Part shown: positions 10,644 through 22,389 of the stretch, one piece after another | Numbering within the stretch: position 1 is the first letter of the stretch | Layout: every line of letters starts with the position of its first letter | From: Epiperipatus broadwayi | Lineage: Eukaryota; Onychophora; Udeonychophora; Euonychophora; Peripatidae | Assembly: GCA_028023455.1 (NCBI GenBank) | Contig: JAQFVV010012490.1 | Coordinates: forward strand, 184,001-248,000 | Reading direction: 5' to 3' | DNA length: 64,000 bases | Program-made: the position numbers and the translations under genes | The notes under the pieces: model-generated | Databases searched by the model: none | What the model was told of the DNA's origin: nothing | Seen by the model: the letters and a program-made list of their open reading frames with translations, nothing else

Positions 10644-11550
10644 TTGATTGAAAAACCAACATTTGTTCTAAAAAACAGAGGAGATTATTTAAATAAAATT
10701 AATAATCAGATTGGCAATTTGAAATTTGAAGAGATAGCCAATTTTAATAATAAAGTAAATAAAGAGAAATTTATAGCATCTATACTTCACAAAAATTGCA
10801 ACAAGGCCTTTTCAATGTATATCCATCTGCATCTACGCACCCAAGAATCTTTGCTAACATTAAGTTACATAAACCTAATGTGCCATTAAGATTGATGGTA
10901 GACTTTGGCGGATGCATTACATCAATACCGCAAAAATTATAAATCAATGGCTCCTCGAAAGAATAGGTTTTGGCACACATTCTATTAACTCATCTTTTGA
11001 ATTCATTAATAAAATTAAACAAGCCAGAATCAAACCTGAATTTAGTATTGCATCACTGGATGTAACAGAGCTATACGGGTCAATTAACTGTAAAAGCTCG
11101 ATCGACATTATTGTAGCTGAACTTACAAATAATAATTGCCCACAAGCGCAGTTGAACTTTATAATAGAATTTTTGAAATGGATGGATCAAAATATTGTGG
11201 CCACATTTAATGGTAAATGGTTTAGAATGAATGACAGATGGCCAATGGGCCTCTCAATAAGTGGGATAATATCTAGTATTTTCCTCAATCATTTTGAAAG
11301 GCAAATACTGACTAAGTATTATGCAATTGAACCAAACTTAATATATATGTGCTATGTCGACGATGTATTCATAGTGGCACCAGAACAAATAATAATGGAT
11401 ATTCAAAAAGAGCTGCAAACACAAACCTCCTTAACTATTAACTGCATACCTGAAAATCTCCAGCACAATGTTAAATATCTGGATATTCAAGTTCATAGAG
11501 ATGCACACCAACTTACCTACACCATGATAGTTAAGCCAGTAGAAATTTGA
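10644..11550 (+). pseudogene. PLE-2 reverse transcriptase
   Basis: 10644-10889 encodes the N-terminal linker. The fingers region with KLHKPNVPLRLMVDFGGC then continues in a different frame (10855-10930), followed by two stops near 10938 and 10959. The palm is open at 10912-11550 (212 codons): motif A is SIASLDVTELYGSI (Asp at residue 50), the PMGLSISGI motif is near 111-119, and CYVDDVF carries the catalytic pair near 148-151. The frame ends at a TGA (11548-11550) after KYLDIQVH. The key residues survive but the chain is broken. Confidence 0.88.
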
Positions 11551-11882
11551 GAATTTATCCATCCAAACTCGAACTCACCCAACTCACATAAATTGGCTGG
11601 ACTCACTTCCTTCCTGCACAGAAATCACAGACTATGTAAATTTGAAGCTGACTGCAAAATGAACCTCACAAATTATATTAAAGATTAGAAAATGTTGGAT
11701 TTTCACACAACATTATCTACAAAAAGATCAGGCAATTTCAAACTAAGTTACAAACTGACACAGTTAGAAACAATAAACCCAAAATACTGCTACCTTACAT
11801 ACTATCAATTGCTAGGAAATATTATAAAATATTTGCTGAATCTTATGAACTAGAATTCCACACCCCACCTTCAACAAACAGA

Positions 11883-12235
11883 ATGATAAACAATACCAAA
11901 AACAAAATACCTTCTGATCAAATAGCCCAAGCAGTTTATAAGATTTCATGCCCAACCAATGGATGTAGAGTGGCATATTATGGAGAGACCTGTGCCAACA
12001 TTACAACAAGAACATCTCAATATCATTATTTGTACAGGAGAGCTATAATACTGAAAACAGATCCATATTCTTCGAGCACCAAAAAACAACAGGCCATGTG
12101 TTTGAACCCACTATGGCAAGGGAATGTAATGATATGAAACAAAAGATTAAGGAGGCATGCTTCATTGCAAATGATAACTGTACAATAAACTGTAAAGAAT
12201 CATGCTTTGCAATCTCCAGAAAATGGTCTTTATAA
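11883..12235 (+). pseudogene. PLE-2 GIY-YIG endonuclease
   Basis: AVYKISCPTNGC gives the GIY strand with the cysteine pattern of the family, and AYYGET the YIG strand. Past residue 55 the frame is lost, and the conserved EHQKTTGHVFEPTMARECND and INCKESCFAISRKW segments are read in another frame to about 12235. It would have been the target-nicking part of PLE-2. It lies about 330 bases beyond the RT stop; the region between holds decayed connector sequence. Confidence 0.85.
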
Positions 12236-13701
12236 AAGAAAATTTGCATAAATTTTGCATAAATCATCGCTAAATTTCAATTAAAGTAGGCTACGAATAT
12301 GGACACTTAAGTTCTCTGAAAGCACTTAGCCATATAACTCTTTAATAATATTTTAGACAAGCTTCACTTTTTTGTGTAAAGTGCAATTTAAATTACTTAC
12401 TACTCAAAGATGAAGTAGAAAATTAGTATTTTATTCTTAGATATGTTGATGACAGGATCAGAAATAAACTTTAAAATAATAATGGAAGTATAACAATTTT
12501 CTCATTCACCAATAAAGTGAATCCAGTAGTTTAAGAGATGCATTGAAATCTAACACTTGATAGACTTGTAGTGAAAAACATTGACAAGTCAGAATTGTTC
12601 AGGCTCTGATGTTTTTCCAATTATATTGATGTTAACATTATATAACGAGAAAAAATAATAAAAGTATTAATGTTTTTGGACTGAGACACTTGCAAAAACA
12701 TTTGAAAGTTTTGTGTTACAAGAAAATAGATACTTGATAAGATCAAAACTTTTTTTATGAAGCATAAATGAAGATGATAAAATCGTTTATTTGTTTTTGG
12801 TTACACTTTGAAATAATTGTTAAAAAAAAAATATAGCGATTGAAAAATAGGAAAAATCCAGTGATCTCAAAAATATGGTTCATCATTGTAATGTCTATTT
12901 AAAAATATGAAAAACCAAACAGTATATTATTTTAAAGAAATGTCATTCATATGTTTCCCAGACATTAACACCTAATTAACAATATTTAGTAATAGTAATA
13001 AAATTATAAAATTTAAATTTACAGGAAATGAAATTATTACCTTTCAATTACAGCAATTAAAAATAATTTTCTTTGTAAAAGTAGTATACAAAAATATATG
13101 CAAATCGTGAATTGAAATATAGTTTTTCAATAAATAAAATCCTAAAGATAAACAATTATCTTTTTGCCCCCAAATTTGCATGGTCAGTTACTTAAGATAT
13201 GTGACAATTTAGCACTAAGTAGTAGATTAAACAGTTTACAGTTTTTTAATTCGACTTTTCTCGACTAGTTTTGATTTAGGAACTTTTGAGAGAATGAATA
13301 ATTAGGATGAATTTAAATAATTAAATAGCATGTTAACTATAAGGCATTATAAAATGAGAGGAGTGTAAAACCCTTGCTGCTAACAAGTTGGTCATTATGT
13401 TAATAATTTTTTTATTATGATTATTTATCAGAATTTTCTATTCAGATAAATTAATTATTCACATAACTTTTCAAACAAATATCAAACTTGGATTACCAAA
13501 TACTATAAGCTGTCAGTCTTTTTATAAAAATAATAAATGTATTTACTTGCTCTTTCTATCTATATGAGTTAGTCATGTTGAAATTGCAGAAACCTCATGA
13601 CAGAATCACCTGAGGTAGAGGCATAGACTTCTTTTCATAAATCAATAACTATAGTATTTTTAAAAATTGACAGTCTCTTATTAAACATCAGGATCAGATA
13701 C
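12236..13701. other. Unrecognised A/T-rich DNA
   Basis: I see no conserved protein, RNA gene or repeat with clear ends. Confidence 0.5.
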
Positions 13702-14293
13702 TGTCATATCTGACCCTGCCTTCAGAAGTGGACTATTCCAGATTCCTTGCCTGATTGGCTAGCACCCAGTTGCTATCCAACATATTTAAAACATTCACTG
13801 GGGTTTGCACATTGAATCCACATGTTTCCAGTAAGGTAGGGGATCTGCATTTAAATAGTCAGCCTTTTGGAGGCAAGGCAGAGAGCAATTACTTCTGTTA
13901 ACCTGAATGACAGAATGTGCTCTCCATTAAACCTTCTGCCATCAGCAAAGGTATTTATCTCGTCATTATTGAGACATCCACGCAGTGAGGCTAGTCCACT
14001 TATGACCTGGAAACTGCAACATATGAACTAGAACCGACTTGAGGCAAGCTAACTACATAGCTGGAAGAGTCTTACCAGAACTCATGATGCAGGTTAATCA
14101 TTAGCTGGAAGCAAGTTCCTTACTCCGCACGACTATTTCAGCATTCAAGTCTATCAGCTGTTTTGATTCATTTGTTCAACTAACATGTGTATATATTTTG
14201 TACTAATAAATTATACATATTAATTGCTGAGTAGTTGTCCTTTTTGCATCTGTTGGTTTGGAAACAAACCTGCAAGCCTAACCAAACACAACA
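13702..14293 (+). repeat. Possible solo LTR or LTR-like repeat
   Basis: A segment of about 590 bases, noticeably richer in G+C than its surroundings. It begins TGTCATATC and ends AACACAACA (TG...CA), with an AATAAA near 14204 after a TATA-rich stretch. About 25 bases downstream lies TTTGGCATTAGGAG, which could be a primer-binding site. No second copy, target duplication or coding remnant was found, so this is tentative. Confidence 0.35.
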
Positions 14294-16011
14294 GATACCA
14301 ATAGTTTCTAGTAAACTTTGGCATTAGGAGAGAATTCAGATATTTTCATTCTAAGTGATTTTCACAATTAAAAAAATCCCAATCTCATAAACTTGTCCTT
14401 GTTTTCTCTATTTTGAAGACTTTATACAAAAAAAGACATTGCAGTCACAGTTATGTATGCAATTAAAGTTGAGAAATGTGAAGAGATGATTAATGTCAGA
14501 CACCCACAACTGGGCTATACCAACTTAAATGATTAAAAGACCATGAGGTAAAATAAAAAGGTGAGAGCTAAGAGATGAGATGGTAGGAATTTTGCTTATA
14601 TTGAAAGCAAGCCTTTGATAAGCCAACATTATAACCTACAAGATAACAAGAGACTACTTAATTATTCGCAATATATCTAATGGTCATTCCATTACCTGTC
14701 ACTTTTGAATTCTATCAATAGTTTGAGATCAGATCATGATATTATGTAAATAATTATTACAAATTAATATATATATATATTACAAAAATGATAATTTATT
14801 AACTTGCATAATGAAGCTATTATATTTTCGCGATCATTTGAAAGAATAAAAACGAAAACAGTGAAAATGTTTAGTAACTGTGGAAAGAAAATAAATTATT
14901 AAAATCAAAAATACAATAAATGTAATAATGAAAAAAAAATTAGAAAAACATTTACAGAAATAATATAATCAATTAAGTATGTACTTAGATCAATTAAAAC
15001 ATACGTTTTAAAATAACTAAAAGAAATTATGGGGAGAAAGGCAATAATTTTAGGGAGGTTGAAAGTTACGACTTAAAATAAAGTTATAATTAAAATGATG
15101 TAATAAAGTCGGAAAACAAATAATCCCTTTCACCTCATGACGGATGATTCTCTTTTGTGCATATATGATTTGTATGGGTAAATGTGGTCGCGCATTCTAC
15201 ATTTTAAACTATAAACAAAATATATAAACTTCCAACAATTATATATAATTAAAAGTGAATTAACTCATTACTTCATTAACTTACAATTTAACTGAAAATT
15301 CAAATTACAATTTTTCTTACCAAGTAAATTCAAAAATTTCCTTGAAGTCAAAATATATTAACATGATTTGATATAGAAGAATTAAAACAAATGTAATTAC
15401 TACTACATATATCAGATATCGGATTTGAAGAAAATTTAAAAAATTAATATAGGTGCACTTCGATAACCATTCTTCACAATATATATAATATAGTTCAAAA
15501 TCATACAGAACAGAAAACATTGTGAACATAAATAGATATAATAATACAATTATTTGAATACAAATAAAAGAATTTTCATAATCTATTTTTCACGTGTTTA
15601 TGCAAGAATTCGCATATCGCGCTTTTTTGATTATGGCAAAGTATGAAGAAAAATAATTTTGAAGGCGGAATCCCTCGATTGATTATATTAATCATATTTT
15701 TTATTAATAAAATATGTTTTTTATAATTTCTAAATAAAATTTCAGATTTCAAAAATGTAACACCGTGTTTATTTGTTGTAAATATATATAACACACTTCG
15801 AAGAAATTTTATCGATATTTGAAACAGTTATTGATATCGATTCATATCTCAAATAAAATGAATACTGTACTGCTCAATTATTATTTATTCAAATATAGTG
15901 TGAATTAGATTACAGTACTCACTTTGATATTTTAAAAAGAAATGGTAAAATAATAAACTGATGACTATTATGAACTTTATATATGAAGTAGAAGATATTT
16001 ATAAGATTGAA
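14294..16011. other. Unrecognised A/T-rich DNA
   Basis: Only short chance reading frames (for example 15317-15529 and 15576-15794 on the minus strand), with the low-complexity Phe/Ile/Tyr composition expected from A/T-rich noncoding DNA. Confidence 0.5.
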
Positions 16012-16149
16012 TAATTGTAATTATAGGAAATTTGAACATAGACTTTCAATATGGTCCCTTGAGCTATCCACTCTATTTCATACCACAGATACAGTGGATA
16101 GCTGAAGGGAGTTGAAAATCTGTATTTAAATCCCCTATAATTACAATTA
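16012..16149. repeat. 138-bp palindromic MITE
   Basis: The ends are a perfect 16-bp inverted repeat (TAATTGTAATTATAGG). The inverted similarity continues inward through TTTCAA...CCC and AGCTATCCACT to a centre of about 20 bases near 16070-16090. It is a foldback element with no coding content. The flanks do not show a convincing target duplication longer than TA. Confidence 0.8.
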
Positions 16150-16527
16150 AACTCCAGGTATATGAAGTAGCTGACTATATAAAAGAAAATAAAAGGCAAG
16201 GAATTTTACTTGTCTTTTGTTTAATATTTATTTGCACGTGTTATATCTCAACTCACATTTAACTTACTATTCCAGATTCTATCATGTTGGATAGACTGAC
16301 CCAAACTAATGGATATATGAATAGGTAATATATATCCAATAGCATAAACAGGTTAATGGGTGACGATATTCAGTGAATCTGAATGCTCTCATTAAGGTTG
16401 AAGATCTGGCTATAAATAATTAGTCCAGTTGGAGGTAAAGTCAGACAACAACTTACTGTCAGACCTGAACAGCAGCATGCACTTTGTCTACTATATATTT
16501 AAAGCAGTGAGCAAGTTTATTTTAAAA

Positions 16528-16612
16528 CTGCCCTGTGCAGATTGATGTAGTTGGTAAAATGTCCAACTTGGGATTGGGATGTCCCAGGTTTGATTCTGGC
16601 ACTTAAACTTAT
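16528..16612 (+). repeat. Second tRNA-like SINE head
   Basis: TGATGTAGTTGGTAAAATG resembles an A box. CCAACTTGGGATTGG is anticodon-arm-like, and CCCAGGTTTGATTCTGGCA is a good B box in a stem context. The sequence is unrelated to the shorter SINE family except for the tRNA pattern. A body of several hundred bases may follow. The 104-codon plus-strand reading frame at 16551-16865 overlaps this and the body and has no family resemblance. Confidence 0.55.
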
Positions 16613-16844
16613 GGACTCTTTAGTAACAAAGCTACTAACCTTTTTTATGTTAGAAGTGGAAACTGCTAGATCATCAGACATGAGGCAAACAGTCACAGAA
16701 GAACTAGAAGTATCACCAACCCTACATCTGAGGCAAGCTGTTATGATACATCTGGAAGTATTAGGTAAACCAAAAAAGACACTTGACATGTCTTACATTA
16801 ATAGTTGCATGGCAACTAAATTCTATACTAAACCAATCCATCAG

Positions 16845-17010
16845 ACTACATATATAATTAAATAGAAAGATTTTCATCTTTTCACATATATATAAGCTCA
16901 ACAATGCTGTGTTAAGTACAGGAAAATTCTCAAACCCAAACAAGAGGTAGAGACTTTATAAAGATAAGAGCATCTGTCTTATCTTTAACCTACATTCTAA
17001 TTTATATATG
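16845..17010 (+). repeat. Dispersed repeat R1, copy 1
   Basis: Matches 21110-21300 in the same orientation (shared blocks such as CATATATAATTAAATAGAA, ACTTTATAAAGA and ATCTTATCTTTAAC) at roughly 75-80% identity, with small indels. The nature of the family is unknown; it may be the body or tail of the SINE-like element before it. Confidence 0.7.
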
Positions 17011-18174
17011 CCAATCTAGAGCATTTTAGTTTGAGAGAGTGAAGATGTTACTCTGTTCACTTTTACATCCATTAGTTTCTTTCATAAATTAATATTGTAA
17101 CGGTCAGATTTGTACATTCATGTAACAAAAAAGATCCAGGTCCAACCAAGCTCCAACCTATTTACTAGTGTTCCTGGGTTTACCACTCTATGAATGATAT
17201 TTCTGAGGTTACATATGAGCCTTAATTTAATTTGTGAGTCCACTCTGAACAGAGAGATACATGAGACCCAGGAATTGACCACACAGGCAGCATACAAACA
17301 GGTTAAATAAACTAATGATACTTATGGTAATATTAATATTTAACTAAAATGCAGATCAAAGATATTTAATGAATAATAATTTAATTGGAATTAGAATATG
17401 GGTAAAATGATAATGAAGATGAAATAAATTTTAAATAGGTTTTAATAATAATAATAATAATAATGAAATTAAAATAAAACAAAAGAAAACTACATTCAAT
17501 TAGAAATCAAATTATATAATCAATTTAATGCATATGTGCATTTTATAATAGAATGAGATTGATCTGAGTAGTATAGTATACAATCTCATTGTAGTATGTT
17601 AATAGCATCATGTGTGGTAAATAAATTATGCCTATGGAAAAGTAATTAATATGCCAAATAATATTTCTCTGTTATGATTTGCTAATTGATGAGGTGACAA
17701 CACTAGCCAGAGACATATATAATTAATACAGCATGAGCAATGTTGCTGTTCGAGTTGAATTAAATAAGATTCAAGCATAATATTAAGCTTGAGAATGATG
17801 CAAATCAGCCTCTATCAAAACGAATATTATCATGGTTTCGAATAAATCCCGAATATATATTATACTAAGGAAGAGTGTGCTAAACTAGTCCAGAACTCAG
17901 ACATGATACTCAAGAGTTCTGGGTCCTTATTCCAGTAACATGCTTGGTGCTCTTACCTGAACAAAATGGCCCTTGGGTATGACTTGATGTCCACCACGAA
18001 GAGGGTACCTGATAAATGGGACAGTCTCTGCCATTGGCCTATGGGAGATTAGTAAGACATATCTACATATATATCAGAAATTCACACCCACAATACCCAA
18101 AGACAAAATAACAAATATGTTAAAATTAATTAATTGTGTCTTAAAACAGATAGTTAATATCTGCTTTGCCAACA
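17011..18174. other. Unrecognised DNA with a short (AAT)n
   Basis: Contains an AAT microsatellite at 17443-17464. TGTAACGG at about 17096 begins a moderately G+C-richer stretch to about 17320, and another such stretch runs 17880-18060. I cannot assign either. Confidence 0.4.
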
Positions 18175-18187
18175 AAAGCCAATTCAA
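18175..18187. repeat. Target-site duplication of foldback copy A, left
   Basis: AAAAGCCAATTCA, identical to 19199-19211 on the other side of the foldback element. Confidence 0.85.
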
Positions 18188-19198
18188 CAGGCAAAACTTT
18201 CCATATAGTAGTGGCATCCTGTGCAAACCAGAGTAATCAATGGATGCCAAAAGGCTTGTGCATAAAATCCCCAGCTAGTGCCTACTCATCCAATATCCCC
18301 AGCCTAGATTATGGCTTGTGGTTTTCATCAATGAGGAGCCTTGGATCTGAGAACACTGCACCTAGATCTTAGAATCCAATGCAACCCTCCAGCAGCCACC
18401 TTTTATCTCTACTTAACTACAAAACTATGAGAATGAAATTGAAAACAATGAAATCTAAGCTCAATAGCTTTTATAGTCATATGGGTCTGAATTCAGTTCA
18501 GCACCCATACATTTTGGTATCTTTGGCTCTTTAACAACCATAGCCACCACTATCCTATTAGGCAATATTTGTCCAAGGCTCCTCATTGAAGAAGGCCACA
18601 AACCAGAAACTAATCTGGGGATATTGGATGAGCAGGCACTAGATGGGGATTTTATGCACAAGCCTTCTGACATCCATTCATTACCCTGATTGGAACAGGG
18701 TGGCACTACTGTATGGAGAGTTTTGCCTGTTTAATAAGTTATGTGCTAGCAAAAGATATGGTGATTATGTGATGTTAAGTGGCTTAACACCAATCCTGCC
18801 TTATAGAATAGTGGTGGCCATGGTTGTTAAAGTGCCAAAGACACCAAAATGACTATATAAGCTATTGAGCTTAGATTGAAAATATTGTGTTTTCAATTTC
18901 ATTCTCATAGTTTTGTAGTTAAGTAGAGATAAAAAGTGGCTGCTGGAGGGTTGCATTAGGATCTAGGTGCAGTTCTCTCAGATCCCAGACTTCTCACTGA
19001 CAAAGGCTACAAGCTAGAAACTAGCCTGGAGATATTGGATGAGTAGGCACTAGATGGGGATTTTATGCACAAGCCTTCTGGCATCCATTGATTACTCTGG
19101 TTGGCACAGGGTGGCACTACTGTATGAAGAGTTTTGCCTGTTTAATAACAATTATGTGCTAGCATAAGTGATGGTGATCATGTGATGTTTAGTAGTTT
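18188..19198. mobile_element. Foldback element FB-1, copy A
   Basis: A left arm (18188-18572) starting ACAGGCAAAACT is the inverted counterpart of the right arm (about 18775-19150). The shared interior includes GGGTTGCATT/AATGCAACCC and a TTAACTACAAAACTATGAGA block. Between the arms lies an extra direct copy of the right end (18575-18790). Beyond the palindrome a right tail of about 50 bases (AATAACAATTATGTGC to about GTGATGTTT) has no counterpart on the left. A perfect 13-bp direct repeat flanks the whole. There is no coding content; short reading frames inside are chance. Confidence 0.85.
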
Positions 19199-19211
19199 AA
19201 AAGCCAATTCA
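19199..19211. repeat. Target-site duplication of foldback copy A, right
   Basis: AAAAGCCAATTCA, identical to 18175-18187. Confidence 0.85.
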
Positions 19212-20411
19212 CAAACTAAGCATGTAATCATAATGCTATAATAAAAAGGGCTCAATTAAAAAACTAAAAATCCCGTTTAATAGATAATTAATTTGCATCC
19301 TCAATTAGATTATACAAGGGGGGAAGGTATATTTGAAGGAATCAGAATTAACTATAAAATATACCTTAATGCTATATCTTTATGGCTAGCTGGCTTCCAT
19401 TATCAGATAAAATGGCTTTTAAAATCATAATTTATAATTATAATATCGCAAACCAGAATATATTTAACTAATATAAATATAAATCAATTTATATTATTAT
19501 AATGATCGCAACATGATCACATATTATTTTTAAAGAATATAATTTCAAAACAGTGATTCAGGTTAAGATAAATAAGCATTATTTTACATTTATTAAATCG
19601 AAGATATAAATAACTTCAATACAGAATTAGCCAAATTAATACACTCACTTTTTCGAGATATTTTTGGCATATTATCACATATATAAAATGAAATTTTGAT
19701 AACTAAAATCAGTAAAACATTATAGGCATCACTGCAAACATGAAAAAGAAAGTATAGATTTGCATTAACAATTAATTATGAAATTTCTACTTTAGAATAC
19801 ATAATATTACAGAGTTTACAGATTTACATTACAAAGAATTAGGCAAATAATTATTAGTGACACTACATTTATTTTAGACAAGTTTTAGAAATTAATTTTT
19901 AATGTCCATTTAGGTTTGTAAGAGCTGTTGGAGGTGATCTTAGGATTGTATTATCTATGCTTCTTGGTAGCTTGTCTGTTGGCACTTCTTGGTGGTGAGT
20001 TTGGTAGCAATTCTTGTTCTTCGAATAGGCAGCATTTCTTCTGTTGAAGTATTAATGCAGTAGACAATTATCAGGAATGTCTTGCATCACTAGAATGGCT
20101 ATGTGCTCTTCAGCACATAGGATGGAAGTGGAGATCACCATAGGAACAGTAACTCCCACCTTCCCTACTCAGCCATGTCAAAATTTAAACTGGTGTGGAT
20201 TATGTTAACAGACGCTTCAAAGATTTTATACAGAGTATATATTTACATGAAAAAACCCAGCCTATTTATACTTGCTTTCCATTACATTATATAATTTTAA
20301 TAACAAATTTTCTTCCAGTGAGACAAGCAATTAGCAATTTCAAATTTTTTAAGTACCAAAAATAAATCCAGTCCCAAAAATAAATCCAGTCTTTTGTATT
20401 ATTGTTGGACC
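19212..20411. other. Unrecognised DNA
   Basis: A G+C-richer patch at 19915-20165 contains a perfect 9-bp hairpin (CTATGTGCT/AGCACATAG, about 20099-20120). No protein family or element is recognised. Confidence 0.4.
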
Positions 20412-20423
20412 AAAATGTTTTCT

Positions 20424-20525
20424 TGCATTGGTGGTCGAGAGGTCAGCGCGACTGCCTTGCATTTGCAGGCAGTTGCTCGGGTTGCGGGTTCGTGTCCCGG
20501 CCGTTATGACACTTAAAAAAAAAAA
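20424..20525 (+). repeat. tRNA-derived SINE, copy 3 (subfamily A)
   Basis: The clearest complete copy. It has TGCATTGGTGGTCGAGAGGT (A box), a GACTGCCTTGCA/TGCAGGCAGTTG arm reminiscent of a tRNA-Ala(TGC) anticodon stem, the B box GGGTTCGTGTCCC, GTTATGACACTT and a poly-A tail. A perfect 12-bp target duplication AAAATGTTTTCT lies at 20412-20423 and 20526-20537. Mobilisation would depend on a LINE partner; none intact is present here. Confidence 0.93.
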
Positions 20526-20537
20526 AAAATGTTTTCT

Positions 20538-21109
20538 AAGATTTGATCATTTATTTTAGCATAAGATTTAAGCAATTAACACACTTGATCTAATCTTGTA
20601 TACAAGATGAAATATTTATTGTCTTAATAATTTTTTAGATTTAATCATCATGTCATCCTAAAACAGATGTGCATGGCATGATTTTATTTTACAGATTATT
20701 TTTAATTAAATTTAGGAACTACAGTAAATGATCGAGTAACAATATGCTATATATATATGATGGTGATACGTGAAATACATCTACACATATGCGATTTAAG
20801 CAAATTAAATACAAATTGACTTATAAATAGAGTTAAATTACTTTAAATTATATATATATTACTTTTAAATAAATATTACTATAATCTATATATAAGTTTA
20901 ATTACAACTGTATAGACATCTTAAAAGATATTTTTAAAGGGATTTAAACCTGACACAGAAGGGACTGTAAGAGATGACTAGATGAAACATATCTGACAGA
21001 GTAAATATACCATTTAAATATATGTGAAATCTTTTGATTTACTAAGAGTCAATTTTTAAGAATTAATAAAAACTATGTAACTCTGAAATTTATTTATCAA
21101 GGGTATAGG
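20538..21109. other. Unrecognised A/T-rich DNA
   Basis: Nothing identified; short (TA)n tracts only. Confidence 0.5.
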
Positions 21110-21300
21110 GTACATATATAATTAAATAGAAGGATTTTTATCTTTTCACATATGTGCTGTACTAATTTATATAAGTTCAATGCTGTTGTATTGAGTACAA
21201 AAATACTCTCAAATTCAAACACAAAATAGAAACTTTATAAAGAGTGACCATCTTATCTTTAACATAAATTCTAATTTATATAGGCCAACAGATTTAACCA
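21110..21300 (+). repeat. Dispersed repeat R1, copy 2
   Basis: Same-orientation partner of 16845-17010. It lacks the tRNA-like head that precedes copy 1. Confidence 0.7.
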
Positions 21301-21779
21301 GTCTTAAATAAATTTAATGTTGTATATATGTGTGAAATAAATATTCAATTGTATTTATACTAGTATAGTTTTTTATTATTACACATAAACCCAACAGATT
21401 TGGTGCAATAGCTTTGCTCTGGTGAGTTCACAAACTCTTTTGCCACGGAACAATTTAAATGAGAAAATTTTATCCCTGTGAATTATTAAAATTTTTGTCA
21501 TTAATTATAAAAAATTAGAAGCTAACATTATTAGCACATCCATAAATATTAAAGAATCAAATACTAATGGTTATTTTCCTCTCACAGAAAAAAGAAAATC
21601 TAAATCTAAAATTGGTTTATTAGAAGAGTTCAATCTGGCTTACCCTGAAAATAGGTCAACCTACATGGATTGAGTGCTTTTCTATATGTAGTCTAATCAA
21701 ATTAAAAAGCCTGAATTAAAATTACAAACATTTATGTCAGTCTGAGGATCTCAGACATATAAGATATTAAATGCACAAG

Positions 21780-22340
21780 TGGTTTCAATACTTCCTTTTT
21801 GAGCTTGACTTTGATGAAGCACTATCTCTACTGTCAAACCTTTTCTCCACAAAACCATTAATGATAATGCAGAGATATCAGTTCAATCTCTGTACACAAG
21901 GGGATGTAGAAGACAGCCAGAGATTTTGCCTCTAATCTCAGGAAGCTAGCTCTGAACTGTGACTTTAAGGACTTCATAAATGAAGCATTGAGAGATTTCA
22001 TTTGATGGAATAAAAGGTTGCAAGCTGTTGATAAACTCTGATATTATATATTCAGCAGCATCTCAGCTGACTCTGGCTGAGTCAATAGCAAGTTGGGGGA
22101 GCATTGAAGATAATAAACTACAGCATAAAATTTGTCAATCAGTAAACTGTGTCAAACAAATACCCAGCTGACAATAGAAAAACTGCCTGAATAAGTCAGC
22201 AAAAAGAAATGAAAAACTATTATAGATGTGTCAAAGCAAAACTGGCACACACCAGATGTTCACACTGGTATACATGTTGTTCACAAGTTTTTATATGAGG
22301 GATGCAAAAAGCAAAATGAAAATATTTGGTAGATTACAGT
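21780..22340 (+). pseudogene. Ty3/gypsy remnant 2, gag
   Basis: PLMIMQRYQFNLCTQGDVED (about 21860-21915) and LRKLALNCDFKDFINEALRD (about 21935-21995) reproduce the capsid pattern in which an F/Y-x-F-x-x-R helix is followed by LR.LA..C.FGDFLDEALRDR. A cysteine/histidine-rich HTRCSHW piece near 22250 is likely a worn zinc knuckle. Stops are frequent. The protease part of the same element is at 23860 onward; a doubled LINE fragment lies between them. It is distinct from gypsy remnant 1 in sequence and strand. Confidence 0.75.
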
Positions 22341-22389
22341 TTATGGATAATAAAAGAATTCAAAATAGTATTGAATTGGGTTATAAATA

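Larger units (their letters stand above)
10630..12235 (+). mobile_element. Penelope-like element 2 (PLE-2)
   Basis: An RT followed by a GIY-YIG domain, but only distantly similar to PLE-1. It starts further into the N-terminus (PTFVLKNRGDYLNKINNQIG at about 10650) than PLE-1 and ends near 12235 with the conserved ESCFAISRKWSL tail. Frameshifts near 10800-10980, a stop at 11548 and shifts inside the endonuclease disable it. No inverted pLTR ends are visible. Confidence 0.88.

Noticed and set aside
16551-16865. 104-codon plus-strand open frame
   Set aside because: It overlaps the tRNA-like SINE head and its likely body, shows no conserved motif, and the opposite strand is also open over part of it. 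Chance frame in a repeat.
17096-17330. LTR related to the 7-kb element (starts TGTAACGG)
   Set aside because: Only the first eight bases agree; the following sequence is different.
20424-20525. Possible functional tRNA gene
   Set aside because: A and B boxes are good, but the acceptor ends do not pair, it carries a poly-A tail and a target duplication, and it recurs as a dispersed family: a SINE.
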